Source: Deltaproteobacteria bacterium (GTDB lineage: Bacteria > Desulfobacterota > DSM-4660 > Desulfatiglandales > HGW-15). From it: a stretch of 64,000 bases of DNA. The notes under the pieces were generated by a model. That model had not been told where the DNA came from and searched no databases. It saw only the letters and a program-made list of their open reading frames with translations. The stretch is taken from assembly GCA_020060215.1 (NCBI GenBank), contig JAGVAP010000082.1, positions 1-64,000 on the forward strand. The letters run 5' to 3'. The translations under genes were made by a program, and so were the position numbers. Shown piece after piece: positions 33,658-42,349 of the stretch. The stretch's first letter is position 1. Each line of letters starts with the position of its first letter.

Positions 33658-35087
33658 TTCCTCTCTATCGAAAACTGGAATCTCACGAGATTTTCCCTGT
33701 TGTCCATCTTGGCCCCTACCAGCTTGACCGCCCGGAAAGATCCCGAGCCGTTCACCCTCTTCTCGAGTTTGTCCACCGTCTCGAACGCAGAGGCATAGCC
33801 GTCCAGACGGATCTCAGGAGTCTCGATCGAGATGTTTTCCACCGCCACGTCCGGGAAGGCCGAAATCGCCCTGCTCAATGCCAGCAGCAGGTCCAGCGTG
33901 GTCCCTTCCCTGTTGACGTTTTGGAGCCACTGGTACTCGGCCTTGGCCGCATCGATCCGCTGTTTCATCTGGGCCAGTTCACGCCCCTTCAGGACCGTGG
34001 TGACCTCCGGGAGGGTCCTTTTGAACACCTGTTGAACGGACTTCTCCACTTCCCGGTAGCGTCTCTCCTGGATATGGAGCCTGAAGTAGAGATGAAAGGT
34101 GAAGAACGCCAGGACGGCGAGGGTCACCAGGAAAAAGAAAGAGCTCTTCCTCACCTCCACTGCGCTGTGCACCTTGAACTCCTCTTTCCTGAGATTGAAC
34201 AACCTGGTCGCTGGAGAAAGGGAGCCAAGGGCAAGCCCCAGGGGGACGCTGAGCCTGCCCTGGATATCCTCGGGGATCTCGCCCAGACGGTGATCAAGAT
34301 GATCCATCGGCCTCCAGAAGGAGGTCTTCACCTGCGTCACGGATTCGATCGCGGTCCGGACCTCCTCGGGCCTGTCTCCGGCGGATCCGGTCAAGAGGAT
34401 CTCCTCCAGGGGCTTGGCCCGAGGGTCATAGCTGTAAAGATGGAAGGTTTCGGAGAGCTGCGGCTCCCAGGCCTCCCGGAGGGGCAAGATCCTGATGAAC
34501 TCGATCCCCGCATCGGAGACGATCTGGACGCCGGCCTTTCCGTCATCCAGGTTGATCATCGCAACGGTGCGGCCGCCGCCCTGGTGGATATGGTGGTAGA
34601 GGAAGAAGAGCGCGAGGTCGTCGATGCCCACGATGCCGGGCTCGAGCCCCGCCCCCGACAGGATCTGGAGGTGTCTGGACATCTCTGCCTTCTGCACCCC
34701 CGCCGCAACGACCTCTTTCCCGCGGGCGGCAGGCAGAAAATCGACCAGCAGCTCTTCGATCGGGTGGGGAACGTGAGGCTCCAGCTGAAACTTGATGATC
34801 TTTTCCAGGGTCTTCGTGCTGTCGAAAGCGACCGGGAACTGCCTGAGCGCGGCCCGAGAGGACGGGAGACAGGAGACCAGAACCTCGTGATGGAGTTTTC
34901 CCGACCGAAATACCGATCTCAACTCCTCTTGCAGGTTTTCCGGATCCTCGACCTCCTTGAGAACGAAGCCGGTGACTTCGATGCCCTTGGGCGATGTCGC
35001 CATGCGGACCGCTCTGATGGTTCGGCTGTCCGTCGCCAGGGCCGCCACCGTTCTTGGTGCCAAGAGGCTCTTGAAGTGGTGAAGCAT
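33654..35087 (-). CDS. gspL: Type II secretion protein GspL (PilM-like)
   Basis: 477 residues. Cytoplasmic actin-like PilM/GspL domain (about 1-320: ALATDSRTIRAVRMATSPKG, HEVLVSCLPSSRAALRQFPV, HVPHPIEELLVDFLP, AMINLDDGKAGVQIV), one membrane segment (FFFLVTLAVLAFFTFHLYF, about 335-355) and a periplasmic PilN-like coil and domain (FPDVAVENISIETPEIRLDG). It couples the GspE ATPase to GspM/GspF. Confidence 0.92.
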   Translation of the reverse strand: MLHHFKSLLAPRTVAALATDSRTIRAVRMATSPKGIEVTGFVLKEVEDPENLQEELRSVFRSGKLHHEVLVSCLPSSRAALRQFPVAFDSTKTLEKIIKFQLEPHVPHPIEELLVDFLPAARGKEVVAAGVQKAEMSRHLQILSGAGLEPGIVGIDDLALFFLYHHIHQGGGRTVAMINLDDGKAGVQIVSDAGIEFIRILPLREAWEPQLSETFHLYSYDPRAKPLEEILLTGSAGDRPEEVRTAIESVTQVKTSFWRPMDHLDHRLGEIPEDIQGRLSVPLGLALGSLSPATRLFNLRKEEFKVHSAVEVRKSSFFFLVTLAVLAFFTFHLYFRLHIQERRYREVEKSVQQVFKRTLPEVTTVLKGRELAQMKQRIDAAKAEYQWLQNVNREGTTLDLLLALSRAISAFPDVAVENISIETPEIRLDGYASAFETVDKLEKRVNGSGSFRAVKLVGAKMDNRENLVRFQFSIERK

Positions 35088-36023
35088 TCAGAGCACCCGC
35101 CAGTATATCGGCTTCAACTTCCCCGAGTCCCTGCCGGCGAACACGGTAAGCCTGGTCTCCGCCTCCCCGCATCTCCCATGGATGCCGATGGAGAAAGCCG
35201 TGCTTTTCACCGATAGTTGTTCCTTGATCTCGTTGTACAGCTCTTCCGTCATTCCAGGCACCTTCCTCAGGTCTTCCGGACCGAGAAAATCCTCCTCCGT
35301 GCGGTACTCGGCGATCGCCCGGGCCAGATTCCGGTCCATCCTCTCGCTCAGGCTCTGGAGGACCTCAACCGGGGCCGTGTTGATGTTGATCTTTCCATCC
35401 GAATAGATGGTGATGAAGTCGGTGAGGCTGCGATCCTTCTTCTCCCCGAGCCGGCCCGCCTGCTTCAGCCCCTTGATCAGGTACAGCTGCCCTATGCTCC
35501 TCAAGGGTCCGTTCGCGCAGGGGTATGGCTGTTCCAGCCGCAGGTAGTGGTAGTTTTCCGCTCCGTCCAAGCGCTCGATGTCGTCCTTGTCCAGCCAGTC
35601 CAGGACGGGGTTCAAGAGATTCTCTTCGACCCCGAGGACTCCGAGGAGTCTGGCCAGCTGCGCGGCCCCCCGTTCATGGATCTCCCCATTCTGATCGAGA
35701 ACCGAATGGAGATTGAACTTGCCGCTTTCATCCACGATGGCCCCGTCAAGAGCGATGTCCTCCGGGAGGTCGACCGGCCATTTCTCCGTGCCGAACTTGG
35801 CCCACTCCTCCCGGTAGCTGTCCATGAGCTTTTCCTCCTCCCCGTCCAGCACGGCCATGGCCAGAAACACCCCGGAGCGGGCCGCCTGATAAGACTTGAA
35901 CCCATCCCTGGAGTACTCCGCCAGGCTCAACTCCACGCCGCTGTCCTGGCTGAACCCGATGGTAAGCCCCGTCAGGGTCGATATGACGAGCAGCGTGATG
36001 ATCAGCGCCGAGCCGCCCTGCAT
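35088..36023 (-). CDS. gspK: Minor pseudopilin GspK
   Basis: 311 residues if begun at ATG 36023; the open frame runs to 36188, but that part overlaps gspJ and lacks pilin character. The prepilin segment is MQGGSALIITLLVISTLTG (leader ending at Gly-Gly, then hydrophobic). The large globular domain has the GspK pattern SGVFLAMAVLDGEE, ESGKFNLHSVLD, NPVLDWLDKDD, INTAPVEVLQSLSERM (helix-hairpin-helix-like) and FSIGIHGRCGEAETRLT. It caps the pseudopilus tip with GspI and GspJ. Confidence 0.92.
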   Translation of the reverse strand: MQGGSALIITLLVISTLTGLTIGFSQDSGVELSLAEYSRDGFKSYQAARSGVFLAMAVLDGEEEKLMDSYREEWAKFGTEKWPVDLPEDIALDGAIVDESGKFNLHSVLDQNGEIHERGAAQLARLLGVLGVEENLLNPVLDWLDKDDIERLDGAENYHYLRLEQPYPCANGPLRSIGQLYLIKGLKQAGRLGEKKDRSLTDFITIYSDGKININTAPVEVLQSLSERMDRNLARAIAEYRTEEDFLGPEDLRKVPGMTEELYNEIKEQLSVKSTAFSIGIHGRCGEAETRLTVFAGRDSGKLKPIYWRVL

Positions 36024-36042
36024 CCGCGCCGTCCTTGCCCTG

Positions 36043-36729
36043 TCAATGGGAGAGCGATGCCAGTTCCGGACGGATGGTCGTCCTGAACGGCCGCTCTCTC
36101 CCCCGGTGATCGAGCAGGACGAGGGATACCCGTACGGCGCTCGGGAGCGTGTCATGGTGAGGCGATTCAAGGGTCGTCCAGCTTTCATATTCCCTCCCCT
36201 GATTGTCCAGGTAGACGATGTCCAACCCTCCCACCCTGTTGCAGAGCTCCAATACCTGCCCTCCCGTGGTGATGTCCTCGTCCACGACGGGGGAGTCCCG
36301 CCTGTAAAGGATCATGGGCCCGTCCTCGGTCTCCCCCTCGTCTTCTTCGAGAAAGTACCCGACCTCACAAAGATCGGTCGACGGATCCCCTTCGTCGAGG
36401 ACCATATGGGAGAGGGAGGTGAAATCGAGCCGGTCCGCACGCCTCCCCGACTTCTCGAGATCCATCCCGATCATCCCCATCCGGATCCCGGTGTCGGACG
36501 GCGGTGTTCCAAGATACGCCGACTGGAGGTCGCGGCAGATCTGATCGAGCACGATCCTCGCCGCCTGATCGGTCGCAGAGCCAAAGCGGCCTTCTTCGAT
36601 CGCCTCGATGTTGGAGGTGTATGCTGCATAGACCACGGTCATCACCACGGCGATCACCGAAACCGAGATGAGCACCTCCAGCAGCGTAAGACCCCTCAGG
36701 CCTAATCCTGGAAGATGTAGGTTTCGAAT
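36043..36729 (-). CDS. gspJ: Minor pseudopilin GspJ, probable ATT start
   Basis: The prepilin motif RG-LTLLEVLISVSVIAVVM lies upstream of the first ATG/GTG/TTG start of the frame (36675), so the true start must be further up. ATT at 36729-36727 stands five bases behind AAAGGAG and would give IRNLHLPGLGLRG as leader peptide (228 residues in total). CTG at 36699 is the alternative. The mature protein has the GspJ pattern ATDQAARIVLDQICRDLQSA, FLEEDEGETEDGPMILYRRD and VRVSLVLLDHRGRERPF. Overlaps gspI by 28 bases. Confidence 0.85.
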   Translation of the reverse strand: MRNLHLPGLGLRGLTLLEVLISVSVIAVVMTVVYAAYTSNIEAIEEGRFGSATDQAARIVLDQICRDLQSAYLGTPPSDTGIRMGMIGMDLEKSGRRADRLDFTSLSHMVLDEGDPSTDLCEVGYFLEEDEGETEDGPMILYRRDSPVVDEDITTGGQVLELCNRVGGLDIVYLDNQGREYESWTTLESPHHDTLPSAVRVSLVLLDHRGRERPFRTTIRPELASLSH

Positions 36730-37079
36730 GAATGCTCCTTTGGGATAGCGCGGTCACCGCCGTCCATGGAGATGCGGAGCGCCACGTGATAGAGGCGATC
36801 CATTCCGGAAACGGGGGTGACTTTCTCTTCGAAAGAGAAGGAGGGGAATGCCTCCCCGAAACCCCCCGATGAGGTGGACTCTTTCAGCCCTTCCGACTGC
36901 AACTGAGACAGTCGGTCACGGCCGAGCTGTGTAGCCAGGGTCACGAACCGGGCCTCGGACAGCAGATCCAGGTTCTGCGCCTGGAGCTTGAACACGGCCA
37001 GGAGGGCGGTGGAGATCAGCGCCATGGACACCACCACCTCCAGAAGCGTAAACCCGTTATCGCGCTTTCTCCTCGACAT
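36702..37079 (-). CDS. gspI: Minor pseudopilin GspI
   Basis: 125 residues. Type IV prepilin leader MSRRKRDNG cut before FTLLEVVVSMALISTALLAV, Glu at +5. The short globular part (ATQLGRDRLSQLQSEGLKES, LYHVALRISMDGGDRAI) is of GspI size. Overlaps gspH by 23 bases. Confidence 0.9.
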   Translation of the reverse strand: MSRRKRDNGFTLLEVVVSMALISTALLAVFKLQAQNLDLLSEARFVTLATQLGRDRLSQLQSEGLKESTSSGGFGEAFPSFSFEEKVTPVSGMDRLYHVALRISMDGGDRAIPKEHSFETYIFQD

Positions 37080-37596
37080 AGGTCTCGTATATCTTCACCT
37101 GTCCGGTCAGGGGGTTGATCTTGAGCGTGTAGGAGTCATCGCTCCGGTTCCTGAGGTGGATGAGCGACCTTTCCACGCAACCGTTCGGGGAGAACCTGAT
37201 CCTCGCTTCACCCTCCTGGATCTTGCCCCTGCTCAAGAGGACGACATCCTCGATGAGCACCCCCTCGGGCAGGATGGACGCCTCCGGCGCCTCTTCCTTC
37301 TTCTCGATCGTCCATCCACCCACGCCTGCAGCCGGGACCTCGATCGGGTAAAACGAGCCGGAGCCGATCTTCAATCCCAGTTCCATGCCCTTGTGCGTAT
37401 AGGCCGACAGGCCTCGAATCCTGCCGATCTCCCTTACGAGCATTCGGGAGGCCAGCGAGAGGTCCCCGTCCGTAAAGAGAGCCCCGATCCTCGGCGATAC
37501 GGCGCAGAGGAAGGTCGTCACGATCAGGAGGACGACGGCCAGCTCCAGGAGCGTGAAGCCGGATCGATCAACCTTCTTTCTTCCAGTTGATGACAT
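37057..37596 (-). CDS. gspH: Minor pseudopilin GspH
   Basis: 179 residues from ATG 37596 (37608 also in frame). Prepilin cleavage in RSG-FTLLELAVVLLIVTTFL with Glu at +5; globular part includes SRMLVREIGRIRGLSAYTHK and EGEARIRFSPNGCVERSLIH, as in GspH/FimT-type proteins. Overlaps the end of gspG by 29 bases. Confidence 0.9.
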   Translation of the reverse strand: MSSTGRKKVDRSGFTLLELAVVLLIVTTFLCAVSPRIGALFTDGDLSLASRMLVREIGRIRGLSAYTHKGMELGLKIGSGSFYPIEVPAAGVGGWTIEKKEEAPEASILPEGVLIEDVVLLSRGKIQEGEARIRFSPNGCVERSLIHLRNRSDDSYTLKINPLTGQVKIYETYVEEKAR

Positions 37597-38008
37597 CCGC
37601 ATCTTCACCCTCGCCGCCTTCCTCGCCGTCGGCTCCGTTGCTCCAGATGTCGAAATCGCGGTTGTGGACTCCCGGGCTCATATAGAAGTACTTGTTTCCC
37701 CAGGGGTCGGTCGGCAGTTCGCCTTTTTCGATATAGCCCCCCTCTCTCCACTTGGGGGCGGGCCTGCCGAGGGTCGGCTTCTCCACCAGTGCGCGCAACC
37801 CCTGCTCGGTGGTCGGATAGTATGCGTTGTCCAGCTTGAAAAGCTTCAACGCGTTTTCCAGCGTCTGTATGTCCAGCTGCGCCTTCATGGTCCTCGCCTG
37901 ACCGGGTCGGTCCATCACCCTCACGGCGATCAGGCTGGCCAGGATCCCCAGAATGGTGATGACGATCAGGATCTCCAAAAGGGTGAAGCCGTGCTGCCGA
38001 TCATGCAT
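37568..38008 (-). CDS. gspG: Major pseudopilin GspG
   Basis: 146 residues from ATG 38008, which has AAGGAG five bases upstream; the frame is open to 38116, but that part is non-coding. Leader MHDRQHG, then FTLLEILIVITILGILASLI. The GspG hallmarks are complete: LDNAYYPTTEQGLRALVEKP, LPTDPWGNKYFYMSPG and the calcium-site loop FDIWSNGADGEEGGEGEDAD. The main subunit of the pseudopilus. Confidence 0.96.
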   Translation of the reverse strand: MHDRQHGFTLLEILIVITILGILASLIAVRVMDRPGQARTMKAQLDIQTLENALKLFKLDNAYYPTTEQGLRALVEKPTLGRPAPKWREGGYIEKGELPTDPWGNKYFYMSPGVHNRDFDIWSNGADGEEGGEGEDADVINWKKEG

Positions 38009-38118
38009 GCTCCTTGCTTCGTTTCCGTTCATCATCGTTTCTCTTTCGTAGAAGAGTTGAGGGTAAAACCCTGATTTGCTCGTGAGTCCCCGAAGGGACG
38101 CATCGTAATTCGCCACGG

Positions 38119-39348
38119 CTACCGGATGCCGCCGGTCATGTCGAAGATGGGCAGGAGGATGGCCATGACGATGAATCCAACGACGGCCCCCATACCAAGG
38201 ATGATCGCGGGCTCGACCAGGGAGGTCAGGGACGCGATGGCCGATTCCACCTCATCCTCATAGACCTCCGCGGCCTTGGCGAGCATCTCTTCGAGTTCTC
38301 CGCTCTGCTCTCCTGCGCGCACGAGCTGGACAACCAGGGGGGGGAATCTCCCGGTGCTCTTCAGCGGACCGGCAAAATCCTTGCCCTCTCCCACCAGCCG
38401 GATGACCTCCCTGACGACATTCTCCATGATCCGGTTGCCCATGGAGAGCCTTGCGATCTCGAGGGCGTCGACCAGAAGAATCCCGCTCTTCAGCAGGGTG
38501 GACAGGGTCCTGGTAAATCTCGCGACCACCGCATGATGGTGCAACCTCCCGAACAGGGGTATATGGAGACGCAACCCGTCCCATGTCTTCCTTCCGGCCT
38601 CGGACTTCAACCAGAAGGAGGTCAGGCCGTAGCCCGCGAGGAGGATGAGGATGATCAGCCACCAGAACTCCCGGGCCACATGGGTGGACCAGATCAGGAT
38701 ACGGGTGGACCAGGGAAGGGCGACCTCCATCCCCTTGAAGATCCCGATCACCTTCGGCATCACGAAAGACATGAGGAAGATGAGGATGACCGTGCTGATC
38801 ATCAGCAGGAACATGGGGTAGGTCATGGCCGCCTCGATCTTCTTCCTCAGCTTCATGCTCCTCTCGGAGAAGTCCGCCAGCCTTCTCAGGATGACATCCA
38901 GGGCTCCCCCCGTCTCTCCCGCCCTGACCATGTTGACGTAGATCTGATTGAAGACGGCAGGGTGGGCCGTCATGGCCTGATACAGGGAACTGCCCTCGAC
39001 GACCTTTTCCCTGATCTGGGTAAACACTTTCTTGAGGCGCGGCTGTTCAGTCTGATCGATCAGGGCGCCCAGGCAGTCCACCAGCGGAATCGCCGAGCCG
39101 ACCAGGGTGGCCAGCTGCCTCAGTGCGGCGGTCACCTCGAAAGCGCTGACCTTGTGGAACCCGGGGAGGTTCCGCAGAAGGGGCGTGGCGGAGGTCTTCT
39201 TTTCCTCCTCCCTGACTTCCCGCACCTCCGTGGGGAAGACCATATCCTGGCTGAGTCTCATCCGGGCCATGGACGGACCGTCGGCCGTGATAATCCCCTT
39301 CACCGTCCTCCCCTTGAGATTGATGGCCTTGTATTCAAAAACCGGCAT
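38119..39348 (-). CDS. gspF: Type II secretion inner-membrane protein GspF
   Basis: 409 residues, full length. Two T2SSF helical domains (EVTAALRQLATLVGSAIPLV; VARFTRTLSTLLKSGILLVD) separated by membrane segments (MFLLMISTVILIFLMSFVMP; FWWLIILILLAGYGLTSFWL) and a final one (ILGMGAVVGFIVMAILLPIF). Starts MPVFEYKAINLKGRTVKG. Platform protein that contacts GspE and GspL. Separated from gspE by 230 bases with a strong hairpin. Confidence 0.95.
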   Translation of the reverse strand: MPVFEYKAINLKGRTVKGIITADGPSMARMRLSQDMVFPTEVREVREEEKKTSATPLLRNLPGFHKVSAFEVTAALRQLATLVGSAIPLVDCLGALIDQTEQPRLKKVFTQIREKVVEGSSLYQAMTAHPAVFNQIYVNMVRAGETGGALDVILRRLADFSERSMKLRKKIEAAMTYPMFLLMISTVILIFLMSFVMPKVIGIFKGMEVALPWSTRILIWSTHVAREFWWLIILILLAGYGLTSFWLKSEAGRKTWDGLRLHIPLFGRLHHHAVVARFTRTLSTLLKSGILLVDALEIARLSMGNRIMENVVREVIRLVGEGKDFAGPLKSTGRFPPLVVQLVRAGEQSGELEEMLAKAAEVYEDEVESAIASLTSLVEPAIILGMGAVVGFIVMAILLPIFDMTGGIR

Positions 39349-39546
39349 CGTCCAATCCAGATGTCATCCCTGCCGCCGGCCAAGGGCCGGTTTGATCCTT
39401 GATGAAGCGTTCATGGTTCGATACCCGCCGATTCGATGGATCCAGGATCCAAGATGCAGTTGTCAGGATGAAAGAAGGAACAAGTCGCGGGAGGCAAGCC
39501 TTGCGCACCCTCCGATCCCGACGATCAAGCGGCGAAGCCGCGCTGC

Positions 39547-39582
39547 ATAAAATCGTTTCACGGTTTTGTGAAACGATTTTAT
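39547..39582 (-). terminator. Perfect 15-bp hairpin between gspE and gspF
   Basis: Arms ATAAAATCGTTTCAC and GTGAAACGATTTTAT around a six-base loop, overlapping the last bases of gspE. On the transcribed strand the 3' arm ends in ATTTTAT, so it can act as a terminator or attenuator. It would lower or uncouple expression of gspF onwards from gspE, or stabilise the gspE message. Confidence 0.6.
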
Positions 39583-41216
39583 TCCTGGGTCACCCGCATG
39601 ACCTCATCCAGGGTCGTGATGCCTTCCAACACCCTTCGCAGGCCGTCATCGAAGAGGGTGGACATGCCCCTTTTCACGGCCGCCTCCTTGATCGTGACCG
39701 AGTCCTTTCCCGAGGTGACGAGGTCCCTGATCTCGTTGTCCATGATCAGGAGCTCAAAGATCCCGGTACGGCCCTTGAACCCGCTGTTCATGCAGGACGG
39801 GCAACCGCTTCCTCTGCAGAAGAACCGATCTCCGGGCAGCCCCAGCTCGGACAAGGTCGCCCGATCCGGGCGAAAGGGTTCTTTGCAGTCGGGGCAGATC
39901 ACCCTGACCAGCCTCTGGGCCACCACGGCCAGCAGGGAAGAGGCGATCAGAAAGGGCTCGATCCCCATGTCCACGAGTCTCGTCAGTGCGCCCGCGGCGT
40001 CGTTGGTGTGGAGCGTGCTGAACACCAGGTGGCCCGTAAGGGAGGCCTGAATGGCGATCTCGACCGTCTCGATATCCCTGATTTCACCCACCATGATCAC
40101 GTCCGGATCGTGCCTCAGGACCGATCGGAGCCCTTTGGCAAACGTCAGGGAGGTCTTCGGATTGACCTGGATCTGTCCCACACCCTTGAGCTCGTACTCG
40201 ATGGGGTCTTCGATCGTAATGATGTTCTTTTCCGCGGAGTTGATCCTGCTGATGGCCCCGTACAGGGTGGTGCTCTTGCCGCTCCCCGTAGGACCGGTGA
40301 CCAGGAGGATGCCGCTGTTCTTCCGGATCAGTCTTCCGAACAGATCGAGTTTTTCCCTCGCCATCCCCATCTGCTCCAGCCCGATGAGAGAGACGGTCTT
40401 GTCGAGCAGTCGCAGGACGATACGCTCCCCGTAAGACATGGGGATGATGGAGACCCGGACGTCGATGGGCCGGTTCGCCATCCTGACTCGGATCCTTCCG
40501 TCCTGGGGCACCCTCTTCTCGGCAATGTCCAGGTTGGCCATGATCTTCACCCTCGATACGATGTGGGCCTGGAACTTCTTCGATAGGGAGAAGATCTCGT
40601 AAAGGATCCCATCGATGCGGAAGCGGACCTTGACCTCCTTTTCATAGGGCTCGATGTGGATGTCGCTCGCCTTGCGTCGGAGGGCCTGGGTAAGCACTAC
40701 GTTGACGAGACGGATGATCGGAGCCTCGTTGGTGGCATCCAGCAGGTCCCCCATGTCTTCGATCTCTCGAAAGGCCTCTGTGTCGGATTCGTACGCCTCG
40801 AGATCCTGAACCATCTTCTCGGCATCTTCGCTGGACTGGTCGAAGAGCACATTGACGGCCGTATTGATCTCCTCCATCGGGCTGAGCACCAGCCGTGCGG
40901 ATCTGCATCCCAGGGATCGGGCCAGTTCGTCTACACAGTGGAAGCAGAAGGGGTCATTGACGGCGACGATCAACTCGGATTCCTCCCTGCGCAGTGGGAC
41001 GAAACCCTTCCTCTTGAGATAGTGAATGGGGATATTGAGGGTCTCCTTGAACTGAAGCTCTTCGAGGATGTGCCTCTTGACCGGGAGCCCGAGGTGATCG
41101 GAGAGGGATTTCAACCGTTCCTCTTCCGTGCCCTCTTGTCTCTGCGGCTGAAGAAGATGGGGACCCGCTTCGGTGGGGAGTTGCCTTTCTTGTTTTCCCT
41201 TTGCCTTCAAGAACAT
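39579..41216 (-). CDS. gspE: Type II secretion ATPase GspE
   Basis: 545 residues from ATG 41216 (TTG 41246 in frame adds ten). N1E-type N-terminal domain, then the secretion ATPase core: Walker A GPTGSGKSTT, Asp box IITIEDPIEY, Walker B VIMVGEIRDIETVEIAIQAS, His box STLHTNDAAGALTRL, and the zinc-binding tetracysteine CPDC...GCPSC. Powers pseudopilus assembly. First gene of the T2SS cluster in transcription order. Confidence 0.96.
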   Translation of the reverse strand: MFLKAKGKQERQLPTEAGPHLLQPQRQEGTEEERLKSLSDHLGLPVKRHILEELQFKETLNIPIHYLKRKGFVPLRREESELIVAVNDPFCFHCVDELARSLGCRSARLVLSPMEEINTAVNVLFDQSSEDAEKMVQDLEAYESDTEAFREIEDMGDLLDATNEAPIIRLVNVVLTQALRRKASDIHIEPYEKEVKVRFRIDGILYEIFSLSKKFQAHIVSRVKIMANLDIAEKRVPQDGRIRVRMANRPIDVRVSIIPMSYGERIVLRLLDKTVSLIGLEQMGMAREKLDLFGRLIRKNSGILLVTGPTGSGKSTTLYGAISRINSAEKNIITIEDPIEYELKGVGQIQVNPKTSLTFAKGLRSVLRHDPDVIMVGEIRDIETVEIAIQASLTGHLVFSTLHTNDAAGALTRLVDMGIEPFLIASSLLAVVAQRLVRVICPDCKEPFRPDRATLSELGLPGDRFFCRGSGCPSCMNSGFKGRTGIFELLIMDNEIRDLVTSGKDSVTIKEAAVKRGMSTLFDDGLRRVLEGITTLDEVMRVTQE

Positions 41217-41512
41217 GAGTTCAACAACCGCTTCCTTCCGGTGCAACTCGGGCGCGACGCCGCATAGGGTCGTTTCAAAACCGCTCGCTGCTAGAAAAAA
41301 TCAAGGGTTTTCAACTGCATGCCTCTAAAAGCTCGGCTATGGTAACGGACCGGCCCGGCATAGTCAACTCTTACTTTGTACTCTTGGCAAGGGGATGAAG
41401 AGACCTCTGAAAGGAGATGTTTTTGTTTGGAAAACGGACCCGGTTTAAGATAGTGTCGCAGGTGGTCGGCCTTTTCGAGTCAGGAGGACCTGATCGGGAG
41501 GAGAGAACCACC

Positions 41513-42124
41513 TTGTCGCTTTGCGGGAATATAAAGAGGATCCGCCTCCTGGCAGGAATCGCCCTTCTTTTGGGGTTCGGCTGTCCTTACCCCTTGTGCG
41601 CCGGGAAGATCGACGAAAAGAGGTGGTCGGTGGTCTTCGAAGGGGTGACGGTCTCGGAGGCTCTGAACATCCTCTCCCAGAAAACCGGCGTCAAGATCCA
41701 GGCGACCAGGACCCTGGATACGAGGGTATGGAAGAGATATCAGGAAAAGACCATCGACCAGATGGTAAGAGATCTGTTGAGAGGCACCAGCCACTCCCTT
41801 GTGTGGTCTTATGGTCCCGAGAAGGGGGCCTCCCTCGAAGTACGGATTTTCGAAAAAGGCAGGACCGTAACCTCCCCGGGCCGTCCGGTGACTCCCCCGG
41901 GGCGGACGCTCATCCAGGAGCCCCCGCCGAAACGGTCGCTCCCGGGCCGGAAATCTCCACCTCCCCCCCCTGAAGAACCGCCTGCCCGGAGAGAGCACGA
42001 CAGCGCCGGGGTTGCAGAGGGTCGAAGCGAGCCGACCGATTCAGAGGAAGACGCCCAGCCGCATCGGCCTGAACCGCCGAAATCCGACGAAGCCCCCATC
42101 CCCGAGCCGGAAAAGTCCGACTGA
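41513..42124 (+). CDS. Exported STN-domain protein with Pro-rich tail
   Basis: 203 residues if begun at TTG 41513 behind GGGAGGAG; ATG 41417 is an in-frame alternative with a poorly spaced signal. Signal peptide IRLLAGIALLLGFGCPYPLC, then an STN-like domain (about residues 35-115: WSVVFEGVTVSEALNILSQK, VRDLLRGTSHSLVWSYG, EVRIFEKG), then a disordered Pro/Glu/Arg tail. The domain resembles that of the subtilase at the other end of the T2SS cluster, including the shared W-x-x-G...IFE-x-G ending. Divergent from gspE. Probably a T2SS accessory protein; role inferred. Confidence 0.65.
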   Translation: MSLCGNIKRIRLLAGIALLLGFGCPYPLCAGKIDEKRWSVVFEGVTVSEALNILSQKTGVKIQATRTLDTRVWKRYQEKTIDQMVRDLLRGTSHSLVWSYGPEKGASLEVRIFEKGRTVTSPGRPVTPPGRTLIQEPPPKRSLPGRKSPPPPPEEPPARREHDSAGVAEGRSEPTDSEEDAQPHRPEPPKSDEAPIPEPEKSD

Positions 42125-42161
42125 AAGCAGAGCCCCGTTACATTTATTGAACAGACCGACC

Positions 42162-42178
42162 CCTGACGTATACGCAGG
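42162..42178. promoter_or_regulatory. Dyad CCTGACGTATACGCAGG, possible activator site
   Basis: A near-palindrome (core CGTATACG perfect, outer CCTG/CAGG offset by one base) about 70 bp upstream of the -24 element of the sigma54-type promoter, where enhancer-binding proteins usually bind. Confidence 0.35.
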
Positions 42179-42246
42179 AAGGCCGGCCTCCTTCCCTCGG
42201 GCATGAAATCTTCCGTAACTCCAGCGCATTTAAAACCGCTGCAGAC

Positions 42247-42262
42247 TGGTACGCATCTTGCT
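42247..42262 (+). promoter_or_regulatory. Sigma54 (-24/-12) promoter of the beta-helix gene
   Basis: TGGTACGCATCTTGCT matches the consensus TGGCACG-N4-TTGC[AT] except one base, with GG and GC exactly ten bases apart. Transcription would begin near 42273, leaving a 75-base leader before ATG 42350. Sigma54 promoters need an activator ATPase, which is not encoded in this window. Confidence 0.65.
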
Positions 42263-42349
42263 CTTGGCTGGACCGCGTGAGCATGCTGCACATTCTCGGA
42301 CAAAGCGGTACAGGACCTCTGGTTCACAGCATTTCAAAGGAGGATTAGA

